From: Solirubrobacter sp035555675
Lineage (GTDB): Bacteria; Actinomycetota; Thermoleophilia; Solirubrobacterales; Solirubrobacteraceae
Direction of reading: 5' to 3'
DNA length: 59,630 bases
Assembly: GCA_035555675.1 (NCBI GenBank)
Contig: DATMGH010000029.1
Coordinates: 1 to 59,630 of the forward strand
Positions within the stretch are counted from its first letter, which is position 1. Every line of letters starts with the position of its first letter. This document shows positions 26,983 to 33,455 of the stretch, one piece after another. A program made the position numbers and the translations under genes. The notes below the pieces were generated by a model. It saw only the letters and a program-made list of their open reading frames with translations. It was not told where the DNA came from and searched no databases.

Positions 26983-27267
26983 GTGGATCGCATTTCGTTG
27001 AGTTTGAGCGTGCAGAACGCTGCGGCGGCCACGCTCCCCCGGCGCGATGCGCCGGTCCCACCGCGCCCGGCCGCCGAGCGGCTGGACGGCGACGGCGCCC
27101 GCGCCGGTGCGTCGGTCGCGAACCCGTACGACAAGGTGCTCGACGAGCTGCGGGCCGCGGCGTTACGGCGGGACGCGGCGGCGACGCGGACGTCGGACGC
27201 GTCGCGGTCGCGCGGCGCGGCCGAGGACGCGGCGCTGCAGCGGCGCGAGCGGGGGGACGGCGAGTAG
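26983..27267 (+). CDS. Hypothetical small hydrophilic protein
   Basis: 94 residues from GTG at 26983. After the first ten codons almost all third positions are G or C, which supports real coding. The product is rich in Ala, Arg and Asp, has no hydrophobic segment, and contains a short helical piece ANPYDKVLDELRAAALRRDAA. No family recognised. It is the first of three small genes leading to the PspC operon. The GATCCA/TGGATC dyad overlaps its start codon. Confidence 0.5.
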   Translation: MDRISLSLSVQNAAAATLPRRDAPVPPRPAAERLDGDGARAGASVANPYDKVLDELRAAALRRDAAATRTSDASRSRGAAEDAALQRRERGDGE

Positions 27268-27315
27268 GCGCGCGTCCTTCGCCGTTTCTTACGCCCGCGC
27301 CTGATGCTGGGAGAC

Positions 27316-27723
27316 ATGGACAGCATCACCGCAGCGGCGGAGCGCCGGCGCGCGCACGTGCGCGTCGGCGTGGCGGCGACGGCCGCGTTCGTGCTCCTGG
27401 TCCTGCTCTTCAGCCGTGGTGGGCCGGCGCGGGCCGGCGAGGCGACGCCGGCGGCCACGCCCAGCGCGCCGCAGTCCGCGGACCCCGGGTACGCGCGGCC
27501 GCGCGGCGGGTTCGGGCGGCGTGACCGCGGTGCGAGCCCGTACGGGGGCGGCGGCTTCGACCAGGGCGGAAACGTCGACCCCGACGACGGCGGCGGGTTC
27601 GACCCCGGCGGCAGCGTCCCGTCCCTCCCGGACCCGGGCAGCGGCGGCGTCCCGTCCATCCCCGATCCCGGCAGCGGTGCCACGCCGTCGTCTCCCAGCC
27701 CGCAAGGCGGCACGCGGTCATGA
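27316..27723 (+). CDS. Small single-pass membrane protein with Gly/Pro-rich tail
   Basis: 135 residues from ATG at 27316, chosen over the ATG at 27304 because GGGAG sits five bases before it. A basic N-terminus (ERRRAHVRV) precedes one transmembrane helix (about 22-35, TAAFVLLVLLFSRG). The remaining about 100 residues are a low-complexity extracytoplasmic tail rich in Gly, Pro, Ser and Asp with repeated PDPGSGG-type units. It may be a wall-spanning or surface-exposed segment. Its stop overlaps the next start (ATGA). Confidence 0.6.
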   Translation: MDSITAAAERRRAHVRVGVAATAAFVLLVLLFSRGGPARAGEATPAATPSAPQSADPGYARPRGGFGRRDRGASPYGGGGFDQGGNVDPDDGGGFDPGGSVPSLPDPGSGGVPSIPDPGSGATPSSPSPQGGTRS

Positions 27724-28103
27724 GCGCCGCCCCGCAAGCCGCGCTCGGCGTGGCGATCGCCCTGCTCGTCCTCGCCGCGTGCGCGCGCGGCGCGATCCTC
27801 GCGGACGTCCGTGACCAGCCGGCCCGCCGGCTCGCCGAGCGCTATCTCGAGCCGCTCGGCAACTGGTGCGCGATCGCGGTCGTCGTCTACCTGCTCGCGG
27901 TGACCGCGGCGGGCGAGGTGAACGTGCCCCGGATCGGCCTCGGCGTGGCCCTCGGCGTGCTCCTCGCCGCGACGCTCCTGTGGCCGGAGCGCGACGCGGA
28001 GCCCGCGGCCGCCGCGCCCGCGGACCCGGACCCGGCGCGCCCCGCGCCGCCGCCCGTGCGCGAGACCGCCGGCACGCTCTGGTCGCGCCCCGCGGGCCGC
28101 TGA
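27720..28103 (+). CDS. Small membrane protein of unknown function
   Basis: 127 residues with three hydrophobic helices (about 7-27, 47-65, 72-90), followed by an Ala/Pro-rich hydrophilic C-terminus. A short segment between the first helices (DQPARRLAERYLEPLGNWCAI) is the most distinctive part. It is coupled to the preceding single-pass protein gene through ATGA, so the two products may interact in the membrane. No family recognised. Confidence 0.6.
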   Translation: MSAAPQAALGVAIALLVLAACARGAILADVRDQPARRLAERYLEPLGNWCAIAVVVYLLAVTAAGEVNVPRIGLGVALGVLLAATLLWPERDAEPAAAAPADPDPARPAPPPVRETAGTLWSRPAGR

Positions 28104-28187
28104 CCCGCCGCCTCCGGGACATCCCGGAGGCGCCCTCCGGGCAATCACGACTGGTGCGGGCCGCGCCCGCCTCCGACAATGGTGGCG

Positions 28188-29228
28188 ATGCACGAGGTCC
28201 CGTCCCCGACGACACGTCGCCGCGAAGGCCGCTGGCTCGGCGGCGTCTGCGCGGGCCTGGCCGCCCGCTGGGACGTCCCCGTGGCCGGCGTGCGGGCGGC
28301 GTTCGTCCTCGCCACGGCGGTGCTCGGCCTCGGCGTGCTCGTCTACGTCGCCGCCTGGCTGATCCTGCCCGGGGACGCCGACCAGGGTGGGCAGCGCGCG
28401 ATCGTCCTGCTGGCGCAGGCGTGCGGCGCGCTCGTCGGCCTGACCGCGCTGGCGGGCGCGGGGGCGGCGGCGACGCTGTTCGGGTTCGGCTGGGTCGTGG
28501 TCGCGCTGGCGGGCGCGGTCCTGGCCGGCGCGCTGGCGGGCTGGGCGCGGCTCGGCCCGGCCTGGGCGCTGCTGCCGCTCGGCGCGCTCGTGCTGCCGTC
28601 CGTCGCGCTGGCGGTCGGCGGGCTGCGGATCGAGCCGAGCACGGCGTCGCGCGTGCTCGCCCCGCGCCGGGTCGCCGACCTCCCGCGCCAGCCGCTGCGC
28701 AGCGGCCTCGGGATGCTGACGGTCGACCTGCGCCGCACCGAGCTGCCCGCGCGCGGCACGATCCCCCTGCGCATCGAGGCCGGTGTGCGGCGGACGCTGA
28801 TCGCGCTCCCGCACGACCGCTGCGTGCACGTGACCCTGACGCGCTCGGAGATGCCGCCGATGCTGCGGGTCGGCGCGGCGCTGTCGCGCGGGCTCGGCGA
28901 GTACGGCCGGCTCCAGGCGCCGCAGGCGATGCTGTTCGGTGGCCGCGGGCTCCCGCCCATCGGCGAGGATGGCCCGGTGCTGGCGGTCGACTTCCGCTCC
29001 GCGGGCGGCACGCTGGTCGTCCGCGACTATCCGGACGGCGTCGACCCGAGCCTGCAGCCCGACTGGCCCGGCTACCCGATCTCGCTCGAGGTGCGGCCCG
29101 ACACGGCCGGCGTGCCGCGCGCGGCGGCCAAGCGGCTCGTGCGCGAGTGGCATGCACGGCGCAAGGCGCAGGAACGCGCGAAGCGGCGGATCGACCGCCT
29201 GCTGGGGGGACCGTGCACGAAGACGTGA
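28188..29228 (+). CDS. PspC-domain membrane protein
   Basis: 346 residues from ATG at 28188 (an in-frame ATG at 28179 is also possible). Residues about 10-60 are a PspC domain: RRREGRWLGGVCAGLAARWDVPVAGVRAAFVLATAVLGLGVLVYVAAWLILP. Three or four further helices follow (to about 150), then a soluble C-terminal region of about 190 residues resembling the LiaF-like part seen in PspC/LiaF envelope-stress proteins. Together with the downstream DesK/LiaS-type kinase and NarL-type regulator it forms a typical cell-envelope stress module. A GACAAT box seven bases before the ATG may be a leaderless -10. Confidence 0.85.
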   Translation: MHEVPSPTTRRREGRWLGGVCAGLAARWDVPVAGVRAAFVLATAVLGLGVLVYVAAWLILPGDADQGGQRAIVLLAQACGALVGLTALAGAGAAATLFGFGWVVVALAGAVLAGALAGWARLGPAWALLPLGALVLPSVALAVGGLRIEPSTASRVLAPRRVADLPRQPLRSGLGMLTVDLRRTELPARGTIPLRIEAGVRRTLIALPHDRCVHVTLTRSEMPPMLRVGAALSRGLGEYGRLQAPQAMLFGGRGLPPIGEDGPVLAVDFRSAGGTLVVRDYPDGVDPSLQPDWPGYPISLEVRPDTAGVPRAAAKRLVREWHARRKAQERAKRRIDRLLGGPCTKT

Positions 29229-30463
29229 CCGCCGACCTGCGGGCGCCCGGCGCGTTCGCCGACCCGGCCGGCCGGCCCGGCGTGTTCGCCGACCCGGCGG
29301 GCCGCCTGACCGCGATCGCCGGCGTGCTGCTGCTGGCGGCGCTCGGCCTGGCGCTGGAGGACGTCGGTGCGACCGCGCCGCTCGCGCTCGCCGGGGCGGG
29401 CACGGTGCTCGGGCTGTTCGTGCTCGCGCCGCGCGCGCTGGCCGGCGTCCGCCGGCATCCCGTCCTGCTCGCCGGCGCCGTGCTCGCGGTCATGCCCGTG
29501 CTGCTGATCGGCGTGTTCGGCTACGTCGGCGACGGCGACACGCGCATGTTGGGGGACCTGCTGTACGCGGCCGCGCAGCTGCTGCCCGCGGCGCTCGTCG
29601 CGCTGGCGGCGCTGGGCGGGCTCGTGCTGCTGACCGAGGACCTGCGGGTGCGGCTCGGGCCCGTGGGGCTGACGCCGTGGCAGCGGCTGACCGGCACGGC
29701 CGGCGCGCCCGTGCCGACCCCGTGGCGCGCGCTCGCGGGGCTGACGCTGGTCGGTGGCGCGGCCCTGTTCGTGCTGGCGCTGGTGGGCGCGAACGGCGGC
29801 AACGCGCTGCTCCTGCTCGTCCTGGCCGCCGGCGGGCTGGCGGTGATCATCACGCCGCTGGTGATCGCGGGCTTCGCCCGCGTCGACCGCGTCCGCGCGG
29901 ACGACGCCCGCGAGGACGAGCGCCGCCGCGTCGCCGCGCACCTGCACGACTCCGTGCTGCAGACGCTCGCGCTCGTGCAGCGCCAGGCGCACGACCCGGC
30001 CGCGGTGGCCCGGCTCGCCCGCCGGCAGGAGCACGAGCTGCGGGCCTGGATGGCGGGCGAGGCCGAGCTCGGCGCCGAGACGCTCGGCGCCGCGCTGCGG
30101 GCCGCGGTCGCGGAGGTCGAGGACGACCACGGCGCCGCGGTCGAGCTGACCGTGCTCGGCGACCGCCCCCTCGACCGGGCCGCCGACGCGCTCGCCGCCG
30201 CCGCGCGGGAAGCGCTGCGCAACGCCGCCCGCCACGCGCCCGGCAGCCCGATCTTCGTGTTCTGCCAGGCCGGCCCGGACGGCGCCGAGGTGTTCGTCCG
30301 CGATGAGGGTCCGGGCTTCGAGCTCGCCGCGGTCCCGACCGAGCGCCGCGGCGTGCGCGATTCGATCATCGGGCGGATGGCCGCCGCCGGCGGCTCGGCG
30401 GAGATCGAGTCGCGGGCGGGCGAGGGCACCGAGGTCGCGCTGCGGATCGGGGTCGTGGGATGA
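29213..30463 (+). CDS. NarL/DesK-type sensor histidine kinase with six membrane helices
   Basis: 416 residues from GTG at 29213, overlapping the PspC gene by 16 bases (GTG at 29225 is an alternative). Six transmembrane helices span about 25-220 with almost no external loops, so the input is probably intramembrane or through the PspC partner. The HisKA_3 domain has the phospho-acceptor His245 in AAHLHDSVLQTLALVQRQ. The HATPase_c domain has the N-box ALRNAARHAP and the G-box VRDEGPGFE. It phosphorylates the regulator encoded next, whose start overlaps this stop (ATGA). Confidence 0.92.
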   Translation: MHEDVTADLRAPGAFADPAGRPGVFADPAGRLTAIAGVLLLAALGLALEDVGATAPLALAGAGTVLGLFVLAPRALAGVRRHPVLLAGAVLAVMPVLLIGVFGYVGDGDTRMLGDLLYAAAQLLPAALVALAALGGLVLLTEDLRVRLGPVGLTPWQRLTGTAGAPVPTPWRALAGLTLVGGAALFVLALVGANGGNALLLLVLAAGGLAVIITPLVIAGFARVDRVRADDAREDERRRVAAHLHDSVLQTLALVQRQAHDPAAVARLARRQEHELRAWMAGEAELGAETLGAALRAAVAEVEDDHGAAVELTVLGDRPLDRAADALAAAAREALRNAARHAPGSPIFVFCQAGPDGAEVFVRDEGPGFELAAVPTERRGVRDSIIGRMAAAGGSAEIESRAGEGTEVALRIGVVG

Positions 30464-31113
30464 CGCGGCTGCGGATCGTGATCGTCGATGACCACCACCT
30501 GTTCCGCGCAGGCGTGCGGGCGGAGCTGGCGGCGCACCACGACGTCGTGGGGGAGGCCGCGACGCCCGCCCAGGCGCTGGCGGCGATCGCGGCCGCCGAG
30601 CCCGACGTCCTGCTGCTCGACGTGCACCTCCCGGAGGGCGGCGGCGTGGCCGTGCTGGAGGCACTCGGCGGCACCGGTCCGCGCGTGCTCGCGCTCTCGG
30701 TCTCCGACGCCGCGGAGGACGTCGTCCCGATGATCCGCGCGGGCGCGCTCGGCTACGTGACCAAGACGATCGACACCGACGAGCTGCTGGCCGCGATCGC
30801 CACGGTCGCCGGCGGCGACGCGTACTTCTCCCCGCGCCTGGCGGCGTTCGTGCTGCAGGCCTTCTCCGCCCCCGCGCCGGCGCCGGTTCCGGCGGACGAC
30901 CTCCACTCGCTCACCCCGCGCGAGCGCGAGGTCCTGCACCACCTGGCCCGCGGCTACTCCTACAAGCGGATCGCCGCGCGGCTCGGCATCTCCGACCGCA
31001 CGGTCGAGTCGCACGTCGGCGCCGTGCTGCGCAAGCTGCAGCTGAGCTCGCGGCACGAGGTGTCGCACTGGGCGGTCTCGCGCGGGCTCGTGGAGCCGGA
31101 GCCGGAGCCGTGA
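30460..31113 (+). CDS. NarL/FixJ-family response regulator
   Basis: 217 residues: a receiver domain (1-120) with acidic pair Asp10-Asp11, phospho-acceptor Asp54 (LLLDVHLPE) and Lys in YVTKTID, and a LuxR-type helix-turn-helix (about 150-210) with LTPREREVLHHLARGYSYKRIAARLGISDRTVESHVGAVLRKL. It is the cognate partner of the kinase just upstream. Targets probably include the PspC operon itself. The stop overlaps a GTG opening a zinc-ribbon micro-protein. Confidence 0.93.
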   Translation: MTRLRIVIVDDHHLFRAGVRAELAAHHDVVGEAATPAQALAAIAAAEPDVLLLDVHLPEGGGVAVLEALGGTGPRVLALSVSDAAEDVVPMIRAGALGYVTKTIDTDELLAAIATVAGGDAYFSPRLAAFVLQAFSAPAPAPVPADDLHSLTPREREVLHHLARGYSYKRIAARLGISDRTVESHVGAVLRKLQLSSRHEVSHWAVSRGLVEPEPEP

Positions 31114-31262
31114 CCTATTTCTGCACCGCCTGCGCCGCGCGCTGGGACTACGTCGAGATCCGGTACGTCGCGCGCTGCAAGGCCTGCGGCGCGGGCCTCA
31201 CCTCGACGCTCCCGGCAGCCCCACGCGAATGCGAGGCCGCGGCCTCGCCAACCCGCAGATAG
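31110..31262 (+). CDS. Zinc-ribbon micro-protein coupled to the response regulator
   Basis: A 50-residue ORF whose GTG at 31110 overlaps the regulator TGA (GTGA). It begins VTYFCTACAARWDYVEIRYVARCKACG, with two CxxC pairs (Cys5/Cys8 and Cys23/Cys26) 14 residues apart, the layout of a rubredoxin-like zinc ribbon. The rest is a Pro/Ala-rich tail. G/C third positions hold through the ribbon. It may bind the regulator or RNA polymerase, or be a small metal-binding protein. No family name can be given. Confidence 0.6.
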   Translation: MTYFCTACAARWDYVEIRYVARCKACGAGLTSTLPAAPRECEAAASPTRR

Positions 31263-31439
31263 TGGTTGCGGTCGCCAGCGACGAGTGACGGATTTCGTTT
31301 GGGATAGCTCAGACTTCGAGGCCGTCTTGATGAACCCTGTGATGCCAAACGGGTCACTAGCGGTCAGTTCAATGGAAGTGTTGCTGAGAACCAGGTTAGG
31401 GGACGGCGGCGGGATTGTCGCCGCCCCCTGACGCGGGAT
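31263..31439. other. Intergenic region at left edge of the island
   Basis: 177 bp without a convincing gene. Base composition drops from the surrounding very high GC, with mixed AT-containing words. Apart from the hairpin at 31399-31428 nothing was recognised; no tRNA, integrase or repeat was seen that would mark an attachment site. Confidence 0.5.
31399..31428 (-). terminator. Strong hairpin terminator downstream of the anti-phage island genes
   Basis: GGCGGCG (31405-31411) pairs with CGCCGCC (31419-31425) around a 7-base loop, extended by GGGG (31399-31402) with the following C run after a two-base bulge. On the reverse strand it comes 12 bases after the stop of the 62-residue ORF, a fitting end for the deaminase transcript. 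Confidence 0.6.
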
Positions 31440-31628
31440 TCATGTGTCTCGTGCGTTCCCGGGCCGAGCCGGCTGGTTCGATTGGGTATGCGGGCGGCTG
31501 TTGCTCATCCGCGTGGTCTCGCCGGTGCGGGCGTGCGTCGTCGCAACTCGCTGCGGGTAGGTGTTCCAGCTACGCACGGTCTGACTGGCTCTCTGCACGT
31601 GGCGATTCAGGTTCCGTTCCTGGGCCAC
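31440..31628 (-). CDS. Candidate small basic protein downstream of the anti-phage deaminase
   Basis: A 62-residue ORF from GTG at 31628 with a good ribosome-binding site (AAGGAG seven bases upstream) and a terminator hairpin just after the stop. It lies 45 bp behind the deaminase stop on the same strand. The product is hydrophilic and basic, rich in Arg, Asn, Thr and Gln, with no recognisable motif. It could be a small partner of the defence gene or a remnant. Codon usage is not strongly biased, as in the deaminase itself. Confidence 0.35.
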   Translation of the reverse strand: MAQERNLNRHVQRASQTVRSWNTYPQRVATTHARTGETTRMSNSRPHTQSNQPARPGNARDT

Positions 31629-31673
31629 CGTGAGGCTCCTTGGTAGTGGATGTGGACTCCTCTCCTGGTCTAC

Positions 31674-33190
31674 TTATTGACGAAGTTTGAGTGTTGAGTC
31701 GTCCATGCATTCCCTAAGCAGGTCAAGCGCGATCAACTCGTTTTGAAGATAAGGCAGCACGGTGGTCTTCGGCTCAAGCGCGAGAAAACGCGGCATCGCC
31801 GTCCGCTTCGTGTGCTGCATCGCCTGACCTTTCTTGTCCTTGCGGCTCAACATGCCGAAATGCTCGAGGTACGCGCGAGGAGCGACGCCCACGAAGGATT
31901 CGAACGTTACGTGCGAGTTTGCCGGTTGGTCCGGGTCTACTCGTATGGAATCGCTGTGAAGATGCGCAGCGAGACTCTTCGAGTACGGCGCGATGTACAC
32001 GACACGTTGGATGCCGGCCGCGACGATGTGGCGTGTGCACCCATGACAAGGGAACGTCGTGACGTAGAGGGTGCAATCCGCAACGGGTGCTCCTCTCCGC
32101 GCGGCGTCAATCAGAGCTGCCATCTCGGCATGCACAGCGCGGCCGAATTCGATCAACGAGCCGACCCGTGTTCCGCGGATTGCTTCGTAAAGGTCGTCAG
32201 ACGAAGCTTCCTTGTGGGCGTCTGCGATCCACCCACGTTCCAGGAGACGGTCTCGCAACTCCCCAACCACGCGACGCTTCATGGCATCACTCGTGTCCTC
32301 GCCGAAGAGAAAATCCCGAGAGTCATCTGGATCTCCCTCCCAGTACAGGCCTCCGCCGGCGCGCGGAACCTCATTCGTGCCAACTGAGATCACGTCTCCC
32401 TGGGGAGTTGCGATCACGGCACCGACCTGTCGTCCCATCTCAGCGGATCGCATCGCCGCCGCCTCCGCGAGGAATATCGCCTGCTCGTCTCGTGTCGGGG
32501 TACGAAACGGATGGCCGAACACGATCTCCATTATTCGCGCGAGTTCTTCCTCCATCCGTGGACGATGCTGGGCATCAATGAAGAAGTCGGCTTGGTGGAA
32601 CGTTTCACGTACGTCCTGGCCGAGTGGACGACCTTCTTCAGCTTCGTCCCGACGGACGAGTCGGTGGGCGCTGTCGAAGTACTCCGTCGGTTGCATCGAG
32701 TTTCGGCTCGCGGCGATGTCTTCGGCGAGTTTGCTGACCCTTCGGTCACGCGGAGCGTAAGCCGCGATCAGAATGAATCGTCGACCGTAGATGTTCCGAA
32801 GTCGATCGACTTCTCGTGATGCTTTAGGGACCGCAGGATGTAGGCGCACCGTGGGGCTGGCGTCTCAGGATTTCCGGTGCGGCGTTCCCGGCGGTCTTGT
32901 ATGTCCGAAAGGGCGATCAAGGCCAACGCATCCCCTCTGGCCCACGTTTCGCGAAGCTCGTCGCCCGCGTCCATGTGGGACGCGATGTGTTCATCAAGGG
33001 GTCTATCGGGAAGCTCGAGTCCCCAGTCGAGTTCCTTTAGGAGATCCGAGAGCCGGATGATCTCGCTGCTGTAAGCGAAGTCATCGAGGGCTCCCTGAAG
33101 CGACTCGCATACGAGCGCCAGATCCGTGCCGACCGCGCCGACGAGCCCAAAGACGATCTCGGGACCCGTGCCGTCCTCGTATTCAGCCAC
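31674..33190 (-). pseudogene. avcD: Anti-phage dCTP deaminase (AvcD/DCD-like), split by an apparent single-base frameshift
   Basis: Two overlapping frames encode one protein. The upstream frame (33190-32768, GTG start) gives the N-terminal nucleotide-kinase-like part: VFGLVGAVGTDLALV (P-loop-like), IIRLSDLLKEL, and RTG...CAYILRSLKH, then drifts off-family to a stop. The downstream frame (32849-31674) resumes exactly there with REVDRLRNIYGRRFILIAAYAP and carries the deaminase domain, with zinc motifs HAEMAAL and PCHGC. One added base near 32815-32820 would join them into about 505 residues, close to known AvcD proteins. Such enzymes are activated on phage infection and destroy dCTP/dCMP. The break may be real inactivation, a sequencing error, or rarely programmed frameshifting. 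The less GC-biased composition suggests horizontal acquisition. Confidence 0.85.
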
Positions 33191-33403
33191 AGGGCACCTA
33201 TCAAGATCGAGTCGTCACGGTTCCGCGCATGCTACGCCGAGCATCGGACGAAACAACCGCTTCGAGAGCATCAGTGGCTGAACTTTGCGAGATCCGGCTC
33301 TCAAGAAATGCAAACCGCGACGAAGATGACGCAAAGTCGTGAGAACATCGAGATCGTTCCGTGTCCGATCGGTGCTGACCTCGTCTAGCGAGTCCGGAAC
33401 GAC

Positions 33404-33431
33404 GGGAGCCCCCCGCACTGGCAGGGCTTCC
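33404..33431 (-). terminator. Rho-independent-type terminator of the glutamine synthetase gene
   Basis: GGGAGCCC pairs with GGGCTTCC (one G-U/A mismatch) across a C/G-rich loop that can pair further. On the reverse strand it follows the glnN stop by 24 bases. There is no long U-tract. Confidence 0.55.
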
Positions 33432-33455
33432 GATCGAACGACTTGGCGCTCGGCG

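Noticed and set aside
31148..31357. A 69-residue reverse ORF over the zinc-ribbon gene
   Set aside because: Antisense to the CxxC-bearing frame, no SD, no recognisable motif.
31415..31633. A 72-residue forward ORF in the island
   Set aside because: It starts inside the terminator hairpin, lacks an SD and is antisense to the better-supported 62-residue ORF.
33215..33418. A 67-residue reverse ORF upstream of the deaminase
   Set aside because: No ribosome-binding site, overlaps the glnN terminator, no recognisable sequence.
31263..33455. tRNA gene or att repeat flanking the island
   Set aside because: Both edges were read for a cloverleaf 3' end (GTTCRANYC) and for direct repeats; none was found.
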